A DNA stretch of 64,000 nt from Sphagnum compactum (GCA_965153455.1 OZ234496.1:17724304-17788303); one strand, 5' to 3'; positions 24,594-35,293 are shown, counted from the stretch's first letter. The notes: generated from the letters alone by a model not told the origin. Translations and numbers: made by a program.

Positions 24594-24805
24594 ATTACCA
24601 TGTCTAGTTCACCACTCAAATATTCAATAATTGCTTTTTTTTTTTTTTAATTCAAGTTCCACAATGAAAATGCTAACTTATTGAGTTTCCGCTTCATATT
24701 ATGCTGAAAGTTTTTATTCGGCAATGGTGAGTGATCGATGGAAGATCTCATTAGAAGAGAAGTATTATATGATTTCTTCTTCTCATGGTGTGTGAAATCT
24801 TTGCA

Positions 24806-24827
24806 AATAATAATAATAATAATAATG
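24806..24827. repeat. (AAT)7 microsatellite
   Basis: Simple trinucleotide repeat in AT-rich DNA. Confidence 0.9.
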
Positions 24828-25741
24828 GAATATTCTTTCACATTTTTTTTTAAATCATTAAAATTTGGGAATTTTTTGGAATGTTTGTGTTCCATTTGAA
24901 CTTTGATTTGAGTTTGGTAGCATTTTTTAATTTATTTTTTGAAATGTTTTTAGATAAACTCTAAAAACATGTCACCATTTAATGTCTAAATCCATCTTGG
25001 GATGTTAGCCAATGATGCAATATCAAAAATTTGGGGAAAAAAAAAAAGCATTGATTACTAAGCATAAATATGCAAGTGATTGATAAATGATAGATATTGA
25101 GTAGTGGAAATTTAAAAAGGATGAACCCTAAATACAACTTACACAAATTTTTATCAAATTCCCAATGACAAACAGATAATTTTTCTAATGTTCAATATTT
25201 CAGGCAGATAATAGAGAAATCCATAAATTCACGGTGTCTTCAGCCTCTCTCTTTGGGCCTGCTTTCGTTCCCTAACCCCTCTTTCAGTGGTATCCGTAAA
25301 GTAAGGAAATTTTGAAAACAACTCAGTATGAAATGCCGAAACTCACAAGGTTCGAAAGGAATTATAGCAGCTGTACAGGTAGGAGCAGTGAAAATATATA
25401 TAGCAGCAGTGGAGGCGCTCAGGAAAAAGGAAAGACAGGGGGGTGAAACTCAGAAAAACAATATTGTAGATTGTATGGGATGCAGAAGACTGGGAATTTC
25501 ATATTCTCTGAAACAAAATGACACACAACCAAAGTTTTTGAAAAGTTCTGATCCATCAAGGGTCAAAAGGCTGGGCTGTTTTTGTTAAAAAAACCTGGCA
25601 TAATTTTTTTGCTCTGAATTCACAGGTAGCTCACAAAGCAAAAACCTTTCTTCTACAGTCTGAGACACTTTACAAAATCTCTGTAAGTGTCTCTCTCCAG
25701 GCTCGCATATCCAAATCCCCTTCAGTTCTCTGTGCTGGGAC
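24828..25741. other. Intergenic DNA, no gene seen
   Basis: The 86-codon plus-strand frame at 25328-25588 is Lys/Gln-rich with no recognisable domain. The stretch may include the leader of the small frame at 25742. Confidence 0.4.
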
Positions 25742-25852
25742 ATGGCAGGTAACATGGGGTTCATGGGGTTTCTGTTGTTCTTGGGCACTGGAACTCTGAC
25801 AAACTTTGTGACTGACGGGGTGCATAAACCCCTCACGTGTTCTTATGTGTAA
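25742..25852 (+). CDS. Possible small membrane or secreted peptide, 36 aa
   Basis: ATG-to-TAA frame with a hydrophobic N-terminal segment (GFMGFLLFLGTGTLTNFV) that could be a membrane anchor or signal. It sits in a locally GC-richer patch, and a CTCTCTCCAG acceptor-like site lies about 45 bp upstream. It may be a complete micro-gene or the first coding exon of a larger one. A minus-strand frame overlaps it, so coding status is unproven. Confidence 0.25.
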   Translation: MAGNMGFMGFLLFLGTGTLTNFVTDGVHKPLTCSYV

Positions 25853-26647
25853 AAGAATCCCAAAAACATTTCTTTACATCTTGATTCTGGCATCTTTTCT
25901 TTCTTTTTTTTTCAATTTTTATTTTATGCTTTGTTGCATTGCATCATATCAATATGCTAGCATCTACAAACTTGTGAATGATACAAGGTTTTTTTTAAAG
26001 TATGAAAATATATTTTTGGTTCAACTAAGACAAGGTTTCCAAAAGAAAAGAAAAGAAAAAAAGTGCATGAAGACATATTTGAAAAGAAGTACCTTACAAA
26101 ACTTGTAAGTTCCACTTCTTTGTTGATTATATGCCGATTCAGATCTTACATGGGTTGTAAGCGACATGCCCTTTTAGGCGAATCCTCAAGTGAGGGGGAT
26201 TCACCTAGTTGGGGCTCAAGTTCGGATCATTGTGGGGTGGCTTTCATGGTGGCTTGGGTTGTGAGTTGAAATGTTGGGCTAGGTTTGACTCTTGATTTGA
26301 CAACATTCATGAGCCATATAGGTCCTAATGAATGAAGGCTTGAAAATTGGGGGCCAAGGAGATGTCTTCGACACACTAGGTTTTTGAACTAGACACAAGT
26401 CTGCGGTTAGGCTGAAAGATAGGAGATGGCAATCTTGGGCAACAAGACTTTGCACCACTTGGGAAGTTATCAATGGGTTGAGTCCACCCGTCTAGAGGTC
26501 AAGGTTAGCCTTAAGTTATGAGACAAATCTAAATGCCAAAATTCACCAGTGCATGGTTTGTCATGTGCAGGTAATTTAAGTGTTTAGTTAAGAGCAAGAA
26601 CGAAGGTGAAGGCATGTGAATGTTAAGTCAAATCCAAGTGCGAGAGT
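25853..26647 (+). other. Probable 5' LTR remnant of the decayed gypsy element
   Basis: The part upstream of the primer-binding site at 26648 (at least 26140-26647, locally GC-richer) is where the element's 5' LTR should lie. Its left border and a matching 3' LTR were not found, so the LTR assignment rests on position only. Confidence 0.35.
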
Positions 26648-26659
26648 TGGTATCAAAAC
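26648..26659 (+). other. tRNA primer-binding site of the decayed gypsy element
   Basis: TGGTATCAAAAC, close to the TGGTATCAGAGC complement of initiator Met-tRNA, about 100 bp ahead of the gag-like ATG at 26751. Confidence 0.55.
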
Positions 26660-26750
26660 ATGTTCCTTGAGTCTTTAGAAAACCTCTAAATCATTTCAAA
26701 GTAGTTTGTAAAGCAAATGGCCTTAGAACAACTAGCACCGAACAAAACGA

Positions 26751-29163
26751 TGGTGGTGGAGCCTAAAGCAAAAAAAGAAAGTATAAGCCGAAAAAGGAGA
26801 AAGAAAAAGATGCAACTTTTGAGGAATTGGCCACCATAGGCAAAGCCATGTTGGAGGGAGATTTACTCGAAAACAAATCCTAGAACCTAAAGGAGCTAGT
26901 GAAGGAGGAAGCTGCAATGGCTCCTCCTTGCAAAAGTGAGAAAAAAAAAAGGAAGGATGAGGCTAGGTCGACAAAGCTCTGGTCCAAGAAAGGACTCCTT
27001 CCCCCATTGCCCAAAGCAAAGGAGGAACTGAAACAAATGTGGGCTTGCCAATAAAGAAACTTCTTGCGATTCCCAAGATGAACAAAAGAAATGAAAAATT
27101 TCATGACCCAAGCGAAGAGCTGTTAGTGCATGTGGACTTGCATTCTTCACAGGAGTCTAGCAATGGGGGCGATTTTTTGTTGGTTTTGTTGGATGAACCC
27201 AAAAGGCAAAAGGGGGCAAACAGATCCCAAAACATCATGGAATGGACAAGACTTTGAGGCTCAACAAAAAAAAGTAAACCAAAAAAGGACAGATAAGCCA
27301 TCCAAAGAATTTATGGCCCTCCTTGACACCTTCCAAACCTTCATGGTGCAATATGGCGAAGCCATGACATCGCACAACTAAACTACAAAAATCATGGGCC
27401 GCATTGCAAAGGGTTTGGGTGTTATAAACGTTGTTACAAATGGAAGCTCTGCCAAGGTTGCCATGAAGGCAAGGTTGTTGGACTCCTTCACAAGTAAAGA
27501 AACGAAGATGAAGAGAATGTGACCATGGCTGCACCAAGTGGAAGCATATTTGGAAACCCGACACCTCAAATCAAACAAGGAGCAAATTCATTTCGTTCAA
27601 ACATTCCTTAAGGAACACACATGGGACTGGTAGATGTCTCAAAAGCAGAAGACACCCAACCTCCTTAAAACCCTCACATAGGAAGAATGAAAAGTTGAAA
27701 ACTACAATTGAATGAAAAGTTCATGTCGCACCACTTAATGCTCAAGGATGGGATGGAGTTTTTGGAGCTCACCCAATTAAGAGATGGAGCGAGCTCCTTG
27801 GCCCGTTATGTGCAAAACTTCAATCGAATGTTAATTATGGTCCTTTTGAATGAAGAGTTTGCTAGGAAGTTAGTTTTCCTACATGGGCTAAAGTCTTAGG
27901 TTCAAAAACATTTATATCAAAAGATGGACATATCGGATACTTGCCAAGGTTTAATCAAGATGATGGAATGCATGGAGGATAAAGGCCCTCCGTGGCCCAA
28001 GGTTGAAACCATAGGCAAGATCACCTAAAAGCAGCATGTTGACCCAAATAATGGGAACAAAGGTTGAAACAAGTGCAAGTGGGGCACCCTATAGGTTAAA
28101 CCCCAAGGAATTAAAAGAACTCCCAAAAAAATTGAACGACTTCTTTAATCCAAATGTATATTCGACAAAGCAAGTCACCTTATGGGGCACCAGTCTTGTT
28201 TGTTGATGAAAATGATGACAAGTTGAGATTGTGCATTGACAATTGTGTATTGAAAAAAAAAACATAAAGAACAACTATCTTTTACCTCACATTAACGTTA
28301 AATCAATTTAATGGGGCCAAGTATTTTATCCCAATTTATTTCAAATCGAGGTATTATCAAATCCACATTGCAAACGAGGACATTGAAAAGATGGTTATGA
28401 TAACCAATTATGGCTTGTATGAATTCTTGATGATGCCATTTGGGTTGTGTAATGCCTTGTTGACATTCACAACCTCATGAACTCAATATTCCAAAACAAC
28501 GAAATAACATGTGGTACACTTGGAATATGTTTTGAGTAAGCTCCCGCAAAATTAATTCTTTGCAAATGGGGCAAAAAATGAGTTTGCTTAGGAGGAAATG
28601 GATTTCTTGGGGCATATCCTATCAAGGGAACGGGTGAGACCCGACCCTAAAAAGTTGCAAGCCACAAGAGACTACAAAAGGCCAGTCATGGTCAAAGGAA
28701 TTTGATCTTTCCTATGCTTAGCCAACTAATCTGAAAGTTTGTTAAAGGATTTTCACAAATGGTGAAACCATTTTCGAATCTCCCCAAAAAAGAATTGTCG
28801 TTTGAATGGAAATAAGATCAATAGAAGGCATTTGAAGACTTGAGAAAGAAGCTTTTGTCCGCCCTTATGTTGAAGTTCCCTAACTTCACCAAATTGTTTG
28901 AAGTTCAGACAAATGCAAGTGACTTCACTGTTGAAGGGGTCCTCATGTAAGAAAGACACCCAATCATGTTTGAGAACAAAAGGAGCACAACTATGATGGC
29001 CAACTCATGAGAAAAAGTTGTGTTGTGGTATGTTACGTTAAAACATAATAACATTATTTGGGACACATAAGACGAAAGTCTTCATGAACATCTCCTTAAA
29101 ATATTTTGATACTCAATTAAGGGCCTCAATGAAGCAAGCTAAGATGGCACGTGGTAGGTGCAA
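26751..29163 (+). pseudogene. Decayed Ty3/gypsy gag-pol (gag, RT, RNase H remnants)
   Basis: A tRNA-primed Ty3/gypsy element broken by many stops and shifts. A gag-like stretch spans about 27000-28030 (LTQLRDGASSLARYVQNF near 27770). Reverse transcriptase is clear: SPYGAPVLFVDE (about 28166-28205), LRLCID (28224), YGLYEFLMMPFGL (28408-28446), then FLGHILSRERVRPDPKKLQA (28606-28665). RNase H remnants follow (KFPNFTKLFEVQ.NASDF near 28871-28925, then LKYFDTQLRASMKQAKMARG at 29096-29155). Similarity stops near 29160; integrase and 3' LTR are missing. It is far more degraded than its neighbour and on the opposite strand. Confidence 0.85.
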
Positions 29164-29531
29164 ATTTTATCTTAAAATTGTTTTATGCCTACGTAAAATA
29201 ATACAAGTTCAAATTTTATCATTCATTTCAACACTTATAATATGTGGTTTTAATTATTCAAAGTAGGTTTGGTAGACTATTTTTACATAGTTTTTCATTA
29301 TATAAATTGTTCATTTTCATGTAGTTCGAATTCATTCTTGAAAAAACAAAATTTGTTGTCAAAGTTATAGTTTGATATATATAAAAAGGAAACACAACAA
29401 ATATAAAATATGATCAATATACCCTTATCAATTTCACACTACTCTTTTTACTTAAAATTGAACACAAAAGTCTATAGTTTTAAAAGTGGAATCCAAAAAG
29501 AAAACATGAAAAATTTGTGGTTTCCAATGCC

Positions 29532-29536
29532 AACAG
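29532..29536. other. Target-site duplication AACAG (left copy)
   Basis: AACAG here and at 35294-35298 flank the chromodomain Ty3 element exactly, marking a single intact insertion event. Confidence 0.9.
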
Positions 29537-29802
29537 TGTTATGGACCGACTACAAACAAGTGGAGAATTACAAGACAAGATAAGCTTTATTGACCCATCA
29601 ACTGGTGTTGATCTGCTGAAGGGTTGTTCCCCAGACTATCTCCTTTTATAACCCTGAGCCATACTAGTCCCAAAATATCCTAGGCCATGATATTGCCAAA
29701 AGTATCCCAAAATATCCTAGGCCATGATATTGTCAAAAGTATCCCAAAATATCCTAGGACATGACATTGCCAAAGTATCCCAAAATATCCTAAGCCATGA
29801 CA
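29537..29802 (-). repeat. 3' LTR of chromovirus, 266 bp
   Basis: Bounded by TG...CA and matching 34990-35293. Its upstream part carries four 37-bp direct repeats (TCCCAAAATATCCTAGGCCA...), one fewer than the other LTR. Confidence 0.92.
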
Positions 29803-29815
29803 TTATCCTCTCCTC
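29803..29815 (-). other. Polypurine tract
   Basis: GAGGAGAGGATAA on the minus strand, directly 5' of the 3' LTR, the normal plus-strand primer position. Confidence 0.8.
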
Positions 29816-30315
29816 AAGCGACATCTTCCAGATGGAGCCGGTTTGTTAGGATACCGTTGGTGAAACCGATTAACTAAGTCTTGGGCATGAACTAGGTTTC
29901 CAGCAGGCTCCCAAGTAGCTTCAGAAGGAGGATAACCTCGCCAAAAGACAAGGTACAGGAGCGTTCCACGAATTTTCTTGGAGTCCAAGACCTCCTGAAC
30001 TTCAAACTCTTCTTAGCCTTCAATTTCGACTGGAGCTAGGGGTTCTTGATGACGTTCTGGGATCGGGTTTTCATGATAGGGCTCAAGCAGGGAGACATGG
30101 AAAACATTGTGGATTTTGAACTGGGGTGGAAGCTACAACCGGCAAGCCACTAGACCAACCAATTTAGCGATTTTGAAAGGTCCGAGGCGCTTGTAATCCA
30201 ACTTAGCACATGGGCGAGTGGTAGAATTGTTCTTTCTGAGAAGCCAGACCTTGTCTCCAACCTTGAAGTTTGGATGGTCCTTGCGTCGGCGGTCTGCTTG
30301 CTTCTTTTGCCACTC
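29803..30315 (-). pseudogene. Integrase C-terminus (GPF module) and chromodomain
   Basis: Continues the integrase frame past a stop at 30316-30318. LDYKRLGPFKIAKLVG (near 30200-30155) is the GPY/F-type module. After further stops at 30133-30135 and 30013-30015, a chromodomain follows: LLYLVFWRGYPPSEATWEPA (about 29965-29910) and ending NRFHQRYPNKP, with the aromatic residues of the methyl-lysine cage pattern present. Chromodomains direct insertion to marked chromatin. Confidence 0.85.
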
Positions 30316-31089
30316 CTATGTTAGCTTGAGTTCTGCCATAAGGTTCTGTTGAACCTGTCCAAGCCTCGTGGCCCTTTCTTTAGCCGAGGGGTTTACGGAG
30401 TCTCCAGGAATTTCAAGGCTGAACCTGGGATGAAAACCGTAATTGGCAAAGAATGGACTGATCCCGGTCGATGCATGTGTTGTGTTATTATAAGCAAACT
30501 CTGCTTGAGATAGTAGGTCCAGCCAGTCGTCCTGTTGGTAGTTCACAGTGCAGCGAAGGTATTGCTCGAGTGTCTGGTTTGTCCGTTCGGTTTGTCCATC
30601 TATCTCAGGGTGGAAAGCTGAAGATAGCCCAATGTCAACTCCAAGAAGCTCGAATAGACGATGCCAGAACTTGGATGCAAACTGAAGACCTCTGTCGGAC
30701 ACAATTTCCTCGGGGAGTCCATGCAGTCGGACGATCCCGTCCAGAATTAACTGAGCTGTCTCTTTTGCTGTGATTGACTTGGAACAAAGGGTGAAATGGG
30801 CCATTTTGGTGAGTCGATCGACCACAACCAGTATTGAATTCTTGGTTCTGACAGTAGGGAGGTCCGTGATGAAGTCCATTGCAATAGATCCCCAAGGTCG
30901 GCTAGGAATCGATAGAGGCTGTAGGAGTCCAAACGGGCGATGCCTGGGAGCCTTGGATCGAGCACATGTATCACAAGACTTAACATACTCCCGTGCATCT
31001 TGTTCATTTTGGGCCACCAGTAAGTCCTTGACACTAGTTCGTGAGTCCGTGCCATTCCAAAGTGACCCGCTAAGGTGTTGTCGTGGCAT
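30316..31089 (-). pseudogene. Integrase core
   Basis: Contains the CxxC half of the zinc motif (SCDTCARSKAPRHRP) and the D,D,E catalytic residues in MDFITDLP, VSDRGLQF and DGQTERTNQ. All three acidic residues are kept. The frame differs by one from the upstream RT frame; the shift lies near 31000, between the HH and CC halves of the zinc domain. Confidence 0.88.
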
Positions 31090-32285
31090 TCTCTTAGGAT
31101 TTTTAGGCGTATAGGTCCTTCGGGTACATAAATCAGGTTATTTCGAAGGAGAAGTCCGTCTTGCTGCTCAAACTGATCCAAGTCATCACGATTTGGGTTC
31201 CTTGGTCGTTCCTGGAGTTCCTTCTTAATGTTGCTAGCCCAGGTGTCTTCCTCAGTTGCCATCTTGATGTCCCTGACAAGGTATGAGTCTGGGAGGGTGC
31301 TGATTGTTGCTGCAACTCGAAATTGCTTGGGGTTGAGTAAAGTCTGGTTCTGCTGGCCGTAGGCCTCATCCCCTGCTCGAAGTTCATATTCTGAACGATG
31401 AGATAGCGCGTCAGCTTTCCCTTGCTGGGTGCCGGGTTGATACTGAATCTCAAAGTCGAAATCAGCTAGGAAGATAGACCAGCGTGCCTGGCGACGATTT
31501 AAGGTCCGAGTAGTTGTGAAATAAAAAAGATTCTTGTGATCTGTCAGAACTTGGACTTGATGTTGAGCTCCCGCAAGATACGGTCTCCACTGCTCGAATG
31601 CCGTGATGATTGCCAGGAGTTCCTTATCGTAGACCTGGTAGTTGATTTCGGCACTGGTTAACTTCCGTGAATAGAAAGCAACTGGATGCAGCAACCCATC
31701 TATTCCAAATTGAGGTAGAATAGCTCCCAAGGCAAAATCTGAAGCGTCCGTTTCCACAATGAATGGCTTGGTAGGATCGGGATGTATCAGGATGGGTGCA
31801 GAGGTGAATGCCATCTTGAGAGTATCAAAAGCAGCCTGGGCCGTTGGATTCCACGAGAAGGGCTTGTCTTTGCAAGTCAGGGTTATTAACGGTGTTGTGA
31901 TCTTAGAGTAGCCTTTGATAAACCAACGATAGAAGTTGGCAATCCCTAGGAAGCGTTGAACGTCCTTGACCGAGGATGGAGTAGCCCAACACTGGATGGT
32001 GTCGACCTTTGACTTGTCCATGAAAATGCCATCTGGAGAGATCACGTAGCCGAGGAACGCCACTGAAGATTTGTCGAATTCACATTTTTCCAACTTGGCG
32101 TATAAGCCATGCTCCCGCAACGTCGCAAGCACCAATCGTACATGTTTGTCGTGGGTTTCCTGGTCCTTGGAAAAGATTAAAATGTCATCCAAATAGACCA
32201 CGACAAATTCGTCCATGTAATCCCGGAAGATATCATTCATCAGATGCTGAAAGACAGCGGGTGCATTGGTGAGGCCGAAGGGCAT
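31000..32285 (-). pseudogene. Reverse transcriptase (C-terminal part), RNase H and integrase zinc HH half
   Basis: MPFGLTNAPAVFQHLMNDIF at the start, VVVYLDDILIFS (active-site YLDD intact), FLGYVISPDGI, RNase H with TDASDFALGAIL, DKELLAII and LTDHKNLFYF, then the integrase N-terminal H..H motif (HDNTLAGHFGMARTHELV). The frame is open throughout. It is separated from the upstream RT half by a deletion and frameshift near 32400. Confidence 0.9.
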
Positions 32286-32404
32286 GACCGTGTATTCGAA
32301 GTGGCCGTAGCGTGTGCGGAAAGCTGTCTTCCAGTCATCACCGGGGCGAATCCTGAGTAAGTTGTAGGCTCCACGGAGGTCAAGCTTGGTGAAGATCTTC
32401 CCGG

Positions 32405-33361
32405 TTATCGATTCTTTTTTGTTATCTTGTTGAGTCCACGATAATCCACACAGAGTCGAAGGGAGCCATCCTTCTTCTTGACAAACAAAATTGGGGCGCC
32501 GGCTGGAGACTTGGAATGCTGAATGAACCCCTTGGCAAGATTTTCAGTAAGGTAATCACGCAGGGCTTGGAGTTCCGGTTCCGATAGGCCATAGATAGGA
32601 CCAAAGGGTGGTGAGTGTCCTTCTTCTAGATCAATCGGGCAGTCATATGGACTATGGGCGGCGAGCTGATCAGCATTAATCTTTTCAAAAACATCAATAA
32701 AATCCTTGTACTTCTCGGGAAATTTGACAGGTGTTGGTTCTGATTGGGGGTTTTTAGTGTTGGCTGGGTTGACATGGATGGCGAAGACTTGAATATTCTT
32801 AGCAGCTCGATAGAAAGGGACAGCTCTATCAACGAAGATCTGGACAGGGTTGGTTTTCTGGGCAGGATTCTTGACAAGATTCTTGACAGGACAAGGTTTA
32901 GTTCTGACTAACCGGGGGTTCTTGACTGCAGGAGTTGACATAACAGACTTGATAAAACTGGAATTGGTTCCGACCCTTTTTGGGTTCTCGACCACAGGGT
33001 TCTTGGCAGGATTGGACAAAGTGTTTTTCTGAGCGTGGGGTTCTTGAGAGGTGCACCATTGTGCGCTGAAGGTGAGGGTTCTAGATCGCCAATCAATGAT
33101 AAGGTTGTGTGTTTTTAGCCAAGGCAGACCAAGGATGATGGGATGGTGAGGGGTGGAGATGATGTTGAGAACAATCTTCTCCGTGTGCTTGTCGATACAG
33201 AGTTCTAGAGAGGTTGTCTCGTGTGTGATTGCACCAGAAGCAATGATTCTCCCATCAATAACCTGTACCGGAACAGGGGTTGACTTCTTGACCACAGGGA
33301 TGTTGTGTTGGACGACAAATGTTTGGTCGATGAAAGAAGAGGTGGCGCCGGAGTCCACCAA
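32405..33361 (-). pseudogene. Protease and N-terminal reverse transcriptase
   Basis: The aspartic protease active site VDSGATSSF lies at the start, with ILGLPWL downstream. A variable linker with short repeated motifs rich in NP, KNP and VKN follows, then the RT entry [20 protein letters not shown] and [10 protein letters not shown]. There an apparent deletion of about 15 codons joins it out of frame to KIFTKLDLRGAYNL. A TAA lies five codons upstream of DSG. The approximately 130-residue linker between protease and RT is long. Confidence 0.87.
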
Positions 33362-33492
33362 AGCTTACACTTGTGGTATGTCTTCTGGAATACAAATGAT
33401 GTCCACACACTGAGTGAAACTGCGACTGGGACCAACAGCGGAACAGGAGCCTTTGCAAAGGTGGTGTTGGGTGAGATCCAGTCGCACGGCTC

Positions 33493-34468
33493 CTACTGTG
33501 ACTGAATGTTCTTGTTTTCCAACTCTTGGGGAGTTTCCACAGCTTGTACTTGAAGTTTGACAAGCTTTTGAGGGCACTGACGAGCTATATGCCCTGGGTT
33601 GCCATAGTAAAGACATAGATTGTTTGTCCTTCGGCGAAGTTTCTCGGCTTTTGTCAAAGATTTAAACTTAGCTTTGTCGATCTGCATCGGAACATGTCCA
33701 AAAGAGGCAAGTCGGGCAACTGGTGTTGTTTGGGGAACTAAGGGGAGCGTAGTAGGCCGACTGTTCCAAAGCTGGGCGTTGGAGGTGACTTTCTTTTCCT
33801 GGCGACGTTCGAACAGACGATTATCGCACCGAATTGCCTGGGTGATGGCTTCACTGAAGGAAGAAGGGTCTGCGAGTGTCAACAAAAGATCTTGAACATC
33901 ATCACGAAACCCACAGCGAAACTAATCAATCAAGGCAGCTTCTCCCCAATTGACGTCGCAGGCAAACTACCTGAATTTTGAGGCGTAGACGATGGCGCGA
34001 ACGTGTCCCTTGCTGGAGGCGACGCAGCTTGTTGGCTGAAGTCTTGGCCTTGTCACTGTCCCCAAATACTGCTTCAAATTTCGCCATAAAGGCGTTGAAA
34101 TCTTGTAGGAGAGGGGATGATGTTTCCAGGATGGGAGCAAACCATGCTGCAGTTGTCCCAGTGAGTAGGGTTCTAACGAATCCTACACGAGTGGTGTCAT
34201 CAAAATAACGACGGGGGTGTAGTTGCATGATCAGGCGTACCTGACTGACAAAGCCTCGAAATTTGAGGCGCGTTCCATCAAACTTTTCTGGCAGACTGAT
34301 CTTGGGCTCTGGGGCGGCCATTGCAAGAGCAGGAAGTATTGGGGCAGGAGGTGGTGGCTGATTCTGTAGGCGGATCACCAAGTCTTTAAGCACGACATTT
34401 TCCTGTTGAAGGTGCTGAAGGGCGGCGAGGATTGGGGTGAGATCAACGTTTGATTCTGAGTTGTCCAT
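33493..34468 (-). pseudogene. gag (capsid/nucleocapsid)
   Basis: It starts at ATG 34468 (MDNSESNVDL), followed by a coiled-coil-like helix (LAALQHLQQENVVLKDLVIR), a Pro run and a capsid core (KFDGTRLKFRGFVSQVRL, TAAWFAPILE). A one-base shift near 34005 and two TAG codons (near 33974 and 33921, where Gln is usual) break it. The C-terminal zinc knuckle reads CLYYGNPGHIARQC, so the second Cys of CX2CX4HX4C is Tyr. Confidence 0.85.
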
Positions 34469-34506
34469 GGTGGTAGTTCTCACACTTTTGCGCTTTCAAT
34501 CTTCAA

Positions 34507-34814
34507 ACTTGAAACTTCAGATGCTTGGATCTCTCTCAATACAAGTCCTAATGACATGAAATTTCTGTCACATATATATTCCTATATGATCTATAAGATC
34601 ACAAAGTTACAGACCCAAAAAAACTTAAACAAAGGAGATATGACCAAAAACCAGATCTACACTTGAAACTTCAGATGCTTGGATCTCTCTCAATACAAGT
34701 CCAAATGACATGAAATTTCTCTCACACATATATTCCTATATGATCTATAAGATCACAAAGTTACAGACCCAAAAAAGCTTAAACAAAGGAGATATGACCA
34801 AAAAACCAGATCTG
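34507..34814. repeat. 154-bp tandem duplication in the element's leader
   Basis: ACTTGAAACTTCAGATGCTT starts at 34507 and 34661; the two copies differ at only a handful of positions. Lies between the primer site and gag. Confidence 0.9.
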
Positions 34815-34977
34815 GCACATAGTTTTCAAAAGCTCTTAACTCTCACAAAACATATCCTTTTCTTTTGAAACTTTGAGAGTAGAAGCATCCTATAGTCTTC
34901 TATAACCTTTCCAAGTTTCACTCCAAGATACCTCTAGCTACTTACTGAATTAACAAAACAAACAAACAAGAAGAAAG

Positions 34978-34987
34978 AGCAGATCAA
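34978..34987 (-). other. Candidate self-primer-binding site
   Basis: Two bases after the 5' LTR the minus strand reads TTGATCTGCT. This is the exact reverse complement of AGCAGATCAA inside the LTR (35070-35061 on the minus strand), about 33 nt after the TATAAAA start, where the RNA should begin. No match to TGGTATCAGAGC or other common plant tRNA primers is seen. Confidence 0.6.
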
Positions 34988-34989
34988 AC

Positions 34990-35293
34990 TGTTATGGACC
35001 AACTCCAAACAAGTGGAGAATTAAAAGACAAGACAAGCTTTATTGACCCATCAACTGGTGTTGATCTGCTGAAAGGTTGTTCCCCATAATATCTCATTTT
35101 ATAACCCTGAACCATACTAGTCCCAAAATATCCTAGGCCATGATATTGCCAAAAGTATCCCAAAATATCCTAGGCCATGATATTGCCAAAAGTATCCCAA
35201 AATATCCTAGGACATGACATTGCCAAAAGTATCCCAAAATATCCTAGGACATGACATTGCCAAAAGTATCCCAAAATATCCTAGGCCATGACA
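34990..35293 (-). repeat. 5' LTR of chromovirus, 304 bp
   Basis: TG...CA termini. On the minus strand: five 37-bp repeats, TATAAAA (35103-35097), a predicted RNA start at about 35070, a perfect hairpin ATCAAC-ACCA-GTTGAT and the polyadenylation signal AATAAA (near 35044). Confidence 0.92.

Larger units (their letters stand above)
29537..35293 (-). mobile_element. Ty3/gypsy chromovirus, full-length insertion, 5,757 bp
   Basis: Order on the minus strand: 5' LTR (35293-34990), self-complementary primer site, leader with 154-bp tandem duplication, gag, protease, reverse transcriptase, RNase H, integrase with GPY/F-like module, chromodomain, polypurine tract and 3' LTR (29802-29537). This gene order and the chromodomain place it among chromoviruses. 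The long single-frame pol with KTAFRTRYGHFEYTVMPFGL-type RT looks closer to fungal-like (Tcn1/Tf1-like) lineages than to common angiosperm clades; that placement is inference. Every reading frame carries breaks, so it is non-autonomous. LTRs are about 94% identical over their first 150 bp by eye. Confidence 0.93.
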
